Below, piece after piece: positions 1 through 6,454 of a DNA stretch of 7,009 bases. The stretch is from contig JAICTW010000132.1 in assembly GCA_025936195.1 (NCBI GenBank), positions 1-7,009 of the forward strand, in the 5' to 3' direction. This stretch comes from Flavisolibacter sp. Lineage in GTDB: Bacteria > Bacteroidota > Bacteroidia > Chitinophagales > Chitinophagaceae. The notes under the pieces were generated by a model. The model made no database searches, had not been told where the DNA came from, and saw only the letters and a program-made list of their open reading frames with translations. How positions within the stretch are numbered: position 1 is the stretch's first letter; each line of letters opens with the position of its first letter. A program made the position numbers and the translations under genes.

Positions 1-133
1 ACATATTTCCGTGGTCAGAAATAGCCAAAGCCGGCATTCCGTCATCGATTGCCTTTTTATAAAGCGACTGAATAGAAGCAGCCCCATCCAATAAAGAATA
101 TTGAGTATGAACGTGTAAATGTGAAAACTTCAT
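1..133 (-). CDS. dnaE: DNA polymerase III alpha subunit, N-terminal fragment (PHP domain)
   Basis: This is the catalytic subunit of the replicative DNA polymerase, acting in the cytoplasm at the replication fork. Only the first 44 codons are inside the window; the family is usually about 1,150-1,200 residues, so the gene continues past the left edge. The translation starts [17 protein letters not shown] and later reads [10 protein letters not shown], the first two conserved motifs of the PHP domain that opens bacterial DnaE proteins. The HxHxH cluster (H5, H7, H9) and the DHG of motif 2 (D40, H41) are present. In known family members these residues belong to the metal site of an active PHP exonuclease; E. 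coli DnaE has lost them. The ATG at 131-133 is fixed by a GAGGAG eight bases upstream and by the match to DnaE N-termini. It is divergent from the NlpC/P60 gene. PolC, the other PHP-bearing polymerase, is unlikely because its PHP domain is not at the N-terminus. Confidence 0.93.
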   Translation of the reverse strand, partial: MKFSHLHVHTQYSLLDGAASIQSLYKKAIDDGMPALAISDHGNM

Positions 134-141
134 GTCGTAAA

Positions 142-147
142 CTCCTC
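142..147 (-). promoter_or_regulatory. Shine-Dalgarno of dnaE
   Basis: GAGGAG on the minus strand lies eight bases before the dnaE ATG. It is one of only two clear Shine-Dalgarno sequences in the window; most genes here, as in Bacteroidota generally, have none. It settles the dnaE start. Confidence 0.75.
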
Positions 148-158
148 TTGATCGGTAT

Positions 159-166
159 CAAATTAA
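159..166 (-). promoter_or_regulatory. Candidate -7 element for dnaE
   Basis: On the minus strand TTAATTTG matches the Bacteroidota -7 consensus TAnnTTTG at all but one fixed position. A TTG lies 23 bases further upstream, slightly long for the -33 element. Transcription would start about 20 bases before the ATG, leaving a short leader that contains the Shine-Dalgarno. This is inferred from the motif alone. Confidence 0.33.
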
Positions 167-241
167 CGGGTGCGAAAAGGTTAGACGTGCAATTTACAGC
201 TTAAGAAGGCAATAAAACTTACAAGAGAACGTTGAAATTAG

Positions 242-258
242 TCCACACCTGTGGAAAA
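242..258. promoter_or_regulatory. DnaA-box-like inverted repeat in the dnaE/nlpC intergenic region
   Basis: TCCACA (242-247) and TGTGGA (250-255) are perfect 6-base inverted arms around CC. Read on the minus strand, 258-250 is TTTTCCACA, which fits the relaxed DnaA box TTWTNCACA; the plus-strand arm, TAGTCCACA, is a poorer match. Directly overlapping is a 12-base palindrome, GAAAAATTTTTC (254-265). It lies between divergent dnaE and the NlpC/P60 gene, so it could affect either. It may be a regulatory protein site other than DnaA, or chance. Confidence 0.3.
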
Positions 259-309
259 ATTTTTCTATTTTCGTCGAACCACTATCCAATTAAACCTAAA
301 GAAAACCTT

Positions 310-1023
310 ATGAGCAAATGCATCCTCTTCACGGCCACCATTCTCTTCCTAAGCCTGGGAGCGATTACGCCTGCACAGGCTCAAAAGAGAAAACATACTC
401 CTTCAGCTACTGAAAAAAAAGATGTAAAGTTTTTGGACGATATTACTGTTCAGGCTTCCAGCGATCAGAACAATGCTTCAGACCCCAAGTCTGTTTTTTC
501 TCAAAGTATATTTACTGCCGAAAAGAAAACCGTTGCTCCTGCTGCTACAGAAACTTCTTCCATTGAAAATGCAAGCGTTCTTCAGTTAAAATATGCTTTG
601 TTATTAGATGTAGAAGTGGAGCAGGCAGTTAACCTGAATCTTTTTAAAGTGCTTGACGAATGGATGGGAACCAGATACCATCTTGGCGGCACTACAAAAG
701 ACGGCATTGACTGTTCTGCGCTGATGCAGACTTTGTTTGCCAGTTTGTATGGCATCACGCTTCCTCGCACGGCAAGAGAGCAATACGATTTTACAAAGAG
801 AATTTCACGTGCCGAATTAAAAGAAGGCGATCTCATTTTCTTCAATACTATCGGCGGTGTATCGCATGTGGGCATGTATCTTCAGAATAATAAGTTTGTT
901 CATGCTTCCAGCAGCGGCGTTACCATCAGCGACCTTTATGAAGATTATTGGATGAAGCGCTTTATTGGTGCCGGACGCATAGATCAAACGGATCAAACCA
1001 CCGCTTCAACGATCAAGCCTTAA
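310..1023 (+). CDS. Secreted NlpC/P60 (C40) family cell-wall peptidase
   Basis: A probable murein peptidase cutting peptide stems of peptidoglycan in the periplasm. The 237-residue protein starts with a signal peptide (residues 1-24: MSKC, a hydrophobic stretch, then a PAQA cleavage site before Gln25). A low-complexity Ser/Thr/Ala/Lys-rich linker runs to about residue 88. The NlpC/P60 domain covers about 105-225. Catalytic residues are visible: Cys135 in GIDCSALMQ, His186 in GVSHVGMY and the third polar residue His198 in FVHASSSG; TRYHLGG before the Cys is also typical. The reading frame stays open back to a TTG at 232, but the ATG at 310 is preferred because it places the signal peptide at the N-terminus. 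No Shine-Dalgarno is seen, only an A-rich stretch. The C-terminus carries a 9-base duplication (982-990 and 991-999) encoding DQT twice, and the last five codons plus stop overlap the convergent flippase gene. The family is clear; the precise bond cut is not. Confidence 0.88.
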   Translation: MSKCILFTATILFLSLGAITPAQAQKRKHTPSATEKKDVKFLDDITVQASSDQNNASDPKSVFSQSIFTAEKKTVAPAATETSSIENASVLQLKYALLLDVEVEQAVNLNLFKVLDEWMGTRYHLGGTTKDGIDCSALMQTLFASLYGITLPRTAREQYDFTKRISRAELKEGDLIFFNTIGGVSHVGMYLQNNKFVHASSSGVTISDLYEDYWMKRFIGAGRIDQTDQTTASTIKP

Positions 1024-2511
1024 TCTTTTCTTTACTGTTAATAAAACCGGCAACGCATCAGGTGTAAGCCTGAGCAGGAACATGCCCGCTGCAAACAATG
1101 CTATGAATAAGCTGCTCCGCAAAACGATCCAGATAAATCCAAAATGGTTATCGAACAGCCAATAGCAAATCAAATAACTTCCTCCTGCCAATAAAATAGT
1201 GTACACCGATTTCATCGTGAACGGCTGCATCTTAAATTTTCTCAACAGGAATGTATAACGGATGGCATTATAAATACTGAAGGAGATCAGGTTGGAAAAC
1301 GCAGGACCAATAATGCCGTAGTGTTTTGTCAGCTCGTAGTTCAGAGGAAGTGTAAGCGCCAGAAGGATCATTCCGCTCGTAAATTCAAAACGCCAGAAGG
1401 TGGACGTGCCAATGATCTGTGCATTCAAGCCTGTTCCCATATCAAAGATCTTGGCAAGGCCAATGTAAAAGAAAACCCATTTGGCCTGTTTATAATCCAG
1501 TTGAAGATGAAAGCTGCGGATGCCATCATCAAAATTCAGCCAGATAAGGCTGAACATGGCACAGGAAAAAATGAGCTGGTTGATTGACGAGCGATGATAA
1601 ACACGATTGATCTTGCCATAATCTTTATCCTTCCATGCTTGTGATAAAGGACCTATGGCAGAAGAAATTATAGCACGTTGTGGTGCCTGGATCAAACTGG
1701 AAATATTTTGTGCCAGTGAATAAATTCCCGCAAAGGCCATTCCGTTCGGCATTACGGCTGCAATAACAATGGTGTCAAAAACGCTGGCGATATTGAACAC
1801 CAACCCGCCGGCCCAAACATAGGAGACCAATTGCAGAATTTTCTTCCGGAATTTGCGGGTAACATTGCTCACCGAAAAAGTGAAATGCAGTTCTTTCCGC
1901 TTAATAAAGAAGATGAATAAAACAATGGTGATGGCAATGTAGGTAAAGGAATAAAGGCCAATAAAAACATCGAAGCTTTTAATGACTTCAAGTGTTGTAA
2001 GAACAATGAGAACTGTAACAAACAACCGAAGCACGACTTCCTTTAAAAAATTACTGAGCACAGGCTTGCGTTGCAGCCAGGTATAGGCTTCCATGATCAT
2101 GTAAACGGTATAGCCATAACCAAAAATGAATATCCAGTAGAAATATTTGGTAAGCTCCGGGGAATTTTTAAAAATGACATCTATTAAAATATGTTTTAGC
2201 GAAACACCAATGATAATAACAACCAGGAAGCCAATGGAGGAAAAAAGCAAGGCCCAGCTAAGCTGGTCATTTTTTTTATTGGGCAGATGCGATTTATAAT
2301 AAGGGAAGAATTTGCTGATGTAGGCCGGCATTCCAAGTCCTGCGACCGAAAACATAATGCTGGCAAAAGCAATGAAGGTGTTGGTCAGGCCAAATTGCTC
2401 CTTGGTCAGGCCGCCCTGCCTTGTAAACAAATACGTGTTCACAAAACCCAGGACAAAGCCAAAATAAACAACAGCGGAAGAAATAATGCTTTGCCTGCGG
2501 ATGGTGCTCAT
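1006..2511 (-). CDS. Oligosaccharide flippase family protein (MOP superfamily, Wzx-like)
   Basis: A 501-residue inner-membrane protein with about 12-14 hydrophobic helices (for example around residues 8-30, 43-65, 85-108, 122-142, 155-203, 228-252, 310-326, 343-362, 375-420, 434-480). Overall pattern, length and the N-terminal segment with GLTKEQFGLTN and GLGMPAYISKFFPYY resemble Bacteroidota polysaccharide-biosynthesis or lipopolysaccharide-export flippases of the MOP superfamily, which move lipid-linked sugars across the inner membrane. No substrate can be assigned: no glycosyltransferase or polymerase gene is beside it. MurJ is an alternative within the superfamily, but no MurJ-specific feature was recognised. 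The ATG at 2509-2511 lacks a Shine-Dalgarno. The stop (TGA, 1006-1008) lies inside the convergent NlpC/P60 gene, giving an 18-base tail-to-tail overlap. It follows the M1 peptidase on the same strand across a 133-base gap, so it could be co-transcribed with it or have its own promoter. Confidence 0.82.
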   Translation of the reverse strand: MSTIRRQSIISSAVVYFGFVLGFVNTYLFTRQGGLTKEQFGLTNTFIAFASIMFSVAGLGMPAYISKFFPYYKSHLPNKKNDQLSWALLFSSIGFLVVIIIGVSLKHILIDVIFKNSPELTKYFYWIFIFGYGYTVYMIMEAYTWLQRKPVLSNFLKEVVLRLFVTVLIVLTTLEVIKSFDVFIGLYSFTYIAITIVLFIFFIKRKELHFTFSVSNVTRKFRKKILQLVSYVWAGGLVFNIASVFDTIVIAAVMPNGMAFAGIYSLAQNISSLIQAPQRAIISSAIGPLSQAWKDKDYGKINRVYHRSSINQLIFSCAMFSLIWLNFDDGIRSFHLQLDYKQAKWVFFYIGLAKIFDMGTGLNAQIIGTSTFWRFEFTSGMILLALTLPLNYELTKHYGIIGPAFSNLISFSIYNAIRYTFLLRKFKMQPFTMKSVYTILLAGGSYLICYWLFDNHFGFIWIVLRSSLFIALFAAGMFLLRLTPDALPVLLTVKKRLRLDR

Positions 2512-2521
2512 TGTATGAACT

Positions 2522-2558
2522 GGATTGAATGGGATTTACAGGATGAACAGGAAAATTA
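2522..2558. repeat. Degenerate 9-10 base tandem repeat
   Basis: Four consecutive units all start with GGA: GGATTGAATG, GGATTTACA, GGATGAACA and GGAAAATTA. The second and third agree in 7 of 9 positions. The array lies just upstream of the flippase start in the 133-base gap after the M1 peptidase gene. An imperfect inverted copy of its right end (CAGGAAAATTAG at 2548-2559) is found at 2626-2638 (CTAAGTAATCCTG). The pattern resembles dispersed intergenic repeats that I associate with Bacteroidota genomes, but that comes from memory and was not searched. Function unknown. Confidence 0.5.
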
Positions 2559-2585
2559 GTTTGGCAAGATTAGTTGTATTCAATG

Positions 2586-2607
2586 AAAAATAAAAATGTG
2601 ATACACA
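2586..2607 (-). terminator. Weak terminator-like hairpin after the M1 peptidase gene
   Basis: On the minus strand, TGTG-TAT-CACA is followed directly by TTTTTATTTTT, about 40 bases past the peptidase stop codon. The stem is only four base pairs, so it would be a poor intrinsic terminator. It is listed because the T-run is in the right place. Confidence 0.22.
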
Positions 2608-2644
2608 ACATTATGCGGTTGAATGCTAAGTAATCCTGAAAGAC

Positions 2645-4321
2645 CTAATTCTTCTTTACATTGATATAAAAATTCTTATCCACATCAACACCTGAAAGAT
2701 CAATTCCTTCCAGTTTTATTTTTTGCTCTGTTGTTGTAGGATAGATCCATTGTCCATTGGTCAATTTCACCGGCATGTTGAAGCCGGCAATGCAATTGGT
2801 CCATTTGAATTTTATTTTGTCACCATCTGCTTTTAACTCCAGTGTTGGGATTTGAGTGGTGCGTAAGTACTGATCAAAAATTTTGCTCAGGTCCTTTCCG
2901 CTTTTCTGGCTAATATAATCTTCCACCTGTTTTGAAGTAATGGTTTGATGGTAGAAGTCTTTATTCAATCCTCTTAATATCTGCCTGAATTTTTCATCAT
3001 CATTAATTACCTGCCTGATGGTGTGCAAAAGATTGGCGCCTTTGTAATACATGTCTTCACTGCCTTCCTTATTCACTCCATATAAGCCAATGATCGGGTT
3101 CTGGTTGGAAATATTTTTTCGCAGGCCCTGCACATATTCATCCGCAGCCTGTTTGCCGTAATAATATTCAATAAACAGAGCTTCCGAATAGTCGGTAAAG
3201 CCTTCATGCACCCACATATCGGCGATGTCTTTCGTAGTGATGTTGTTGCCAAACCATTCATGTCCGCTTTCGTGTACAATAATGTAATCCCATTTCAATC
3301 CCCAACCGGTTCCTGATAAATCTCTTCCCAAATAGCCATTCATAAAATGGTTGCCATAAGCAACGGCACTTTGGTGCTCCATTCCCAAATGCGGAGCTTC
3401 CACCAATTTGTAGCCATCCTCGTAAAAAGGATAAGGCCCGAACCAATATTCAAAAGCACGAAGCATGGGCTTCACTTGTTCAAATTGTTTTTTTGCCTTG
3501 TCGAGATCATAATCCAAAACCCAATAGTTCAAATCCAGTATTCCCTTTTCGCCATGCAATGTATCGCCCCAGTTTACATAATGTCCGATGTAAGGAATGA
3601 TGTCATAATTATTAATGGGAGATTTTACTTCCCATGTGTACGATGTTGAATTGGGGCTGGCTGATTTGGAATCTAATCTTCCATTACCAACTGCCACCAG
3701 GTCATTCGAAACATTTATAGTGAGTGTTGCTCCTTTATCGGGTTCATCGCTTTGATGATCTTTACATGGATACCAAACCGATGCGCCCAATCCCTGGCAG
3801 GCTACGGACATCCATGGACGGCCTTGTGCGTCTTTGGTAAAGATCCATCCGCCATCCCAGGGTGGGTTTACTGCTATCCTTGGTTTGCCGTGATAAACAA
3901 TGCCAATGGTGTGAGTGCTGTTTATTGTGGCACGCGGAAGAGGAATGTGCCAAACATTGCCTTCATTATAATAAGGCTTTCCCGGATAATTGATATACAT
4001 TTTTCCGTCGTAAAAAATAGAATCAATGGTTAGTGGCTTTTGCAAATCTATTTGCATGTAATCTGATCGTTGATTGGGAAGAACCTTGTATTGAATAGTT
4101 GTTTTACCAACAATCGTTTTTGAATCATAATCAGGTGTAACATTGACATCGTAATGCAATACATCCCACCAGGCTCTTTCCGGTCCAACGGTGCCGCGTA
4201 AAGTATCCTGGTGTGTGAAATTATTTTTGCGGTTCAATGGTTGCGCCAAAGAACAGGAAGACAAAAACAAAAAACTCAATACAAGAAATAAAAATTGTGC
4301 TTTCATTTTATGGCGGGGCAT
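2645..4321 (-). CDS. M1 family zinc metallopeptidase, lipoprotein
   Basis: A probable aminopeptidase that removes N-terminal residues from peptides outside the cytoplasm. The 558-residue protein begins with a lipoprotein signal peptide: a hydrophobic stretch at 10-20 and lipobox LSSC with the lipidated Cys at 23. No acidic cluster follows the Cys, so a known Bacteroidota surface-export signal is not evident and periplasmic anchoring is likelier. Residues about 50-245 form the N-terminal beta domain of M1 enzymes; about 250-490 the thermolysin-like domain. Visible active-site features are HESGH (350-354), Glu373 after the expected 18-residue spacing, GMEH (313-316) in place of GAMEN, and the MYYKGAN segment with the transition-state Tyr (425 or 426). 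Only a short beta-rich tail (about 490-558) follows; the long helical C-terminal domain of PepN-type enzymes is absent. A second in-frame ATG at 4304-4306 (MKAQFLF) also gives a good signal peptide and may be the true start. No Shine-Dalgarno. Divergent from the peptide-binding lipoprotein gene. Confidence 0.92.
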   Translation of the reverse strand: MPRHKMKAQFLFLVLSFLFLSSCSLAQPLNRKNNFTHQDTLRGTVGPERAWWDVLHYDVNVTPDYDSKTIVGKTTIQYKVLPNQRSDYMQIDLQKPLTIDSIFYDGKMYINYPGKPYYNEGNVWHIPLPRATINSTHTIGIVYHGKPRIAVNPPWDGGWIFTKDAQGRPWMSVACQGLGASVWYPCKDHQSDEPDKGATLTINVSNDLVAVGNGRLDSKSASPNSTSYTWEVKSPINNYDIIPYIGHYVNWGDTLHGEKGILDLNYWVLDYDLDKAKKQFEQVKPMLRAFEYWFGPYPFYEDGYKLVEAPHLGMEHQSAVAYGNHFMNGYLGRDLSGTGWGLKWDYIIVHESGHEWFGNNITTKDIADMWVHEGFTDYSEALFIEYYYGKQAADEYVQGLRKNISNQNPIIGLYGVNKEGSEDMYYKGANLLHTIRQVINDDEKFRQILRGLNKDFYHQTITSKQVEDYISQKSGKDLSKIFDQYLRTTQIPTLELKADGDKIKFKWTNCIAGFNMPVKLTNGQWIYPTTTEQKIKLEGIDLSGVDVDKNFYINVKKN

Positions 4322-4340
4322 TTATTCAAACAAATACTTG

Positions 4341-4351
4341 TCTAATTTAGA
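4341..4351. promoter_or_regulatory. Candidate shared divergent promoter core between peptidase and binding-protein genes
   Basis: The 11-base near-palindrome TCTAATTTAGA lies in the 47-base gap between the two divergent start codons. Plus-strand TAATTTAG (4343-4350) and minus-strand TAAATTAG (4349-4342) each match the Bacteroidota -7 consensus TAnnTTTG at five of six fixed positions. Both would give leaders of roughly 13-15 bases. No good -33 element was found at normal spacing: plus has none, and minus has a TTG only 15 bases away. The element could instead be an operator. Confidence 0.28.
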
Positions 4352-4368
4352 CCGCTTTTGATTACAAC

Positions 4369-5991
4369 ATGCGCCACTTGCAAAAATCTTTAACAATAAT
4401 TCTTTTCTCTTTCTGCATTGTCTCCTGTTATCACAGTGAAAAAAAGAGCCAGAATGTTTTTCATTACAACGAGCAAACAGGTATTGCTTCCATAGATCCG
4501 GCCTTTGCAAAAAACCAGTCGGTGATGTGGGCTGTTCATCAATTGTATAATACATTGGTGGAAGTGGACAGCCAACTGAATATTGTTCCTTCGTTGGCCA
4601 AACGATGGGAGATTTCGGATGATAAAAGAACCTACACATTTCATTTGCGCAATGATGTGGTGTTTCATAATGATGATTGTTTCCCGCATGGAAAGGGAAG
4701 AAAGATGACGGCGAACGATGTGGAGTATAGTTTTAAAAGGATTGTTGATAAAACAACGGCAAGTCCTGGCGCATGGATATTCAATGGCAAGGTGGATAGC
4801 CTTGATGGATTTAAAGCTATTGATGATACCACTTTCCAATTAAAATTGGTTCGCCCTTATCAACCTATTCTCGGTATTTTATCCATGCAATATTGTTCGG
4901 TGGTTCCACAGGAAGCAGTTGAAAAATACGGAACGGATTTTCGCAGGCATGCTGTTGGTACCGGACCCTTTCAATTTGTGGCGTGGGAAGAAGGACAGGC
5001 ATTGGTGATGAAAAAAAATCCAAACTATTTTGAAACCGATGAAAGCGGAAGGCGATTGCCTTATCTCGACGGTATCAAAATAAGTTTTTATGATAACAAG
5101 GCAACAGAGTTCTTGTTGTTCCGCCAAAAGAAACTGGATTTTATCAATGATATAGATGCCTCTTTTAAAGATGAAGTGCTTACCAAAAAAGGAACGCTTC
5201 GCAAAGATTGGCAGGGCAAGATACAGTTACAAACACATCCTTATCTAAACATTGAATACTTCGGGATTTTGGTGGATACTTCCAATGCGCTGGTGAAGAA
5301 TTCTCCACTACGATTGAAAAAAATCCGTCAGGCTATAAATTACGGATTTGACAGGGAAAAAATGGTTTTGTATCTGAGAAACTCGTTGGGCATTCCGGCA
5401 CAATCGGGTTTTGTTCCGGCAGGTTTGCCTTCGTTCGATTCCACAAAAGTGAAGGGTTATACTTATCAACCTGATCTGGCAAGAAAGGTGATCAAAGAGG
5501 CTGGCTACAATGCTCAAAACATGCCCGTCATTAAATTACAAACCATTCCCATCTACTCCGAAGTTGCCAGCTACGTGGCAAGAGCATTGGAAGAGGTGGG
5601 ATTAAAAGTGCAGGTAGATGTGGTTCAAAAATCTCTTTTGCTTGATCTTACTTCCAATTCGAAATCGGTTTTTTTTCGCGGCAGTTGGATTGCCGACTAT
5701 CCTGATGCGGAAAATTATCTTTCCTGTTTTTATTCTAAAAATCCAGCGCCGCCTAATTATACACGATACAAGAATCCGGAATTTGATGCGCTGTTTGAAA
5801 AGGCAATCACTGAAACTAATGATTCAGTCCGCTACCAGCTTTACCGCCGTGCCGACCAGGTGATGATCAACGATGCACCGGTTGTTCCACTTTGGTATGA
5901 TGAAGTGATACATTTGGTTCGGCCCAGCGTTCAGGGCCTTCCTGCAAATGCATTAAATCTTTTGGAATTGAGAAGAGTATTTATTCGATAG
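4369..5991 (+). CDS. ABC transporter substrate-binding lipoprotein, family 5 (DppA/OppA type)
   Basis: A periplasmic solute receptor, most likely for peptides, delivering ligand to an ABC importer. The 540-residue protein has a lipoprotein signal peptide with lipobox IVSC and lipidated Cys at 20. The remainder matches SBP_bac_5 proteins over its full length: NTLVEVDSQLNIVPSLAKRW near residues 61-80, MTANDVEYSFKRI near 113-125, VGTGPFQF (196-203), LRLKKIRQAINYGFDREKM near 314-332, and WIADYPDAENYLSCFYS (440-456), close to the ADYPD segment of dipeptide and oligopeptide binding proteins. Length is normal for the family and the frame is intact. No Shine-Dalgarno precedes the ATG at 4369. No permease or ATPase gene is next to it, and the next gene is on the other strand, so it is probably transcribed alone. 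Ligand class is inferred; family members also bind nickel chelates or sugars. The divergent M1 peptidase supports a peptide ligand. Confidence 0.9.
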   Translation: MRHLQKSLTIILFSFCIVSCYHSEKKSQNVFHYNEQTGIASIDPAFAKNQSVMWAVHQLYNTLVEVDSQLNIVPSLAKRWEISDDKRTYTFHLRNDVVFHNDDCFPHGKGRKMTANDVEYSFKRIVDKTTASPGAWIFNGKVDSLDGFKAIDDTTFQLKLVRPYQPILGILSMQYCSVVPQEAVEKYGTDFRRHAVGTGPFQFVAWEEGQALVMKKNPNYFETDESGRRLPYLDGIKISFYDNKATEFLLFRQKKLDFINDIDASFKDEVLTKKGTLRKDWQGKIQLQTHPYLNIEYFGILVDTSNALVKNSPLRLKKIRQAINYGFDREKMVLYLRNSLGIPAQSGFVPAGLPSFDSTKVKGYTYQPDLARKVIKEAGYNAQNMPVIKLQTIPIYSEVASYVARALEEVGLKVQVDVVQKSLLLDLTSNSKSVFFRGSWIADYPDAENYLSCFYSKNPAPPNYTRYKNPEFDALFEKAITETNDSVRYQLYRRADQVMINDAPVVPLWYDEVIHLVRPSVQGLPANALNLLELRRVFIR

Positions 5992-6048
5992 TTTAGTGTT
6001 CACAAGTTCTAAGTCGAAAGCTAACTCGTGAACTTGTGAACTGTAAAC
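5991..6048. repeat. Long inverted repeat (hairpin) with octamer sub-repeats between convergent genes
   Basis: GTTCACAAGTTC (5998-6009) and GAACTTGTGAAC (6030-6041) are perfect 12-base inverted arms around a 20-base loop. Outside them, after two mismatched pairs, GTTTA (5991-5995) pairs with TAAAC (6044-6048), so 17 of 19 positions pair. The right arm also reads as eight-base direct units: AACTCGTG, AACTTGTG, AACTGTAA. The element fills the gap between the convergent binding-protein and small acidic protein genes and starts on the last base of the upstream stop codon. A two-way terminator is possible, but no T-run follows on either strand. A dispersed palindromic repeat is the other reading. 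Confidence 0.72.
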
Positions 6049-6051
6049 CGT

Positions 6052-6318
6052 TTATTCATCATCCTCCTCGTAGTAAGATTCTTCACTACTGTTGTAATGT
6101 TTTTCCCAGGCTTCAACCATCTCATCGCTTAAGCACTCAATAATATCGCAGAGCTGATCGGTTTTTTTTCTCCACTCTGTAGAAATTTCGTCGTTGTATT
6201 TAAATATATACATGCAGTGGTCAGATTCTACTGTCACTTTGATCAATTCAATGGGTGAGTCTGTTTTTTCCTGAACCAGGTAATAGCATCCTGGTTCCAA
6301 TAATCCATACGAATACAT
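6052..6318 (-). CDS. Small acidic protein of unknown function
   Basis: An 88-residue predicted cytoplasmic protein that I do not recognise. It has no signal peptide or membrane segment. The first half (MYSYGLLEPGCYYLVQE, then a strand-rich part ending CMYIFKYNDE) suggests a small beta-rich fold; the second half (WRKKTDQLCDIIECLSDEM and VEAWEKHY) looks helical; the tail SEESYYEEDDE is strongly acidic. There are three cysteines (11, 35 and two in the helical part counted as DQLC and IIEC gives four in all), without a metal-binding spacing I can name. The frame stays open to a TTG at 6322-6324, but ATG at 6316-6318 is preferred because GGAGG lies seven bases upstream; the TTG would be only two bases from it. 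This Shine-Dalgarno and the coherent composition support a real gene. It converges on the binding-protein gene and is divergent from parE. Confidence 0.72.
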   Translation of the reverse strand: MYSYGLLEPGCYYLVQEKTDSPIELIKVTVESDHCMYIFKYNDEISTEWRKKTDQLCDIIECLSDEMVEAWEKHYNSSEESYYEEDDE

Positions 6319-6324
6319 TTTCAA

Positions 6325-6330
6325 TCCTCC
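6325..6330 (-). promoter_or_regulatory. Strong Shine-Dalgarno of the small acidic protein gene
   Basis: GGAGGA on the minus strand, with GGAGG ending seven bases before the ATG at 6318. It decides the start in favour of ATG over the TTG two codons earlier. It is the strongest ribosome binding site in the window and points to efficient translation. Confidence 0.75.
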
Positions 6331-6454
6331 ATTTTTGGTGGTTATTAACTTTTACTATGGGTTAGTAAGCTAACAGGTTATAAGTAGAATTGTCTGGGTG
6401 TAAGGACAGAAGTTCTGGTGATAAGGCTTTAAAATTCCGTGCCTAAGTATGCGT

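Noticed and set aside
232..309. N-terminal extension of the NlpC/P60 protein from a TTG start
   Set aside because: It would place 26 non-hydrophobic residues before a good signal peptide and run through the DnaA-box-like inverted repeat. The ATG at 310 is better.
2287..2559. 90-codon plus-strand open frame
   Set aside because: It is antisense to the start of the flippase gene, and its end lies in the repeat; composition fits a shadow frame.
4322..4639. 105-codon minus-strand open frame ending next to the M1 peptidase start
   Set aside because: It is antisense to the binding-protein gene, has no start signal and no recognisable domain.
4390..4839. 149-codon minus-strand open frame
   Set aside because: It lies wholly antisense to the strongly supported binding-protein gene; no family resemblance.
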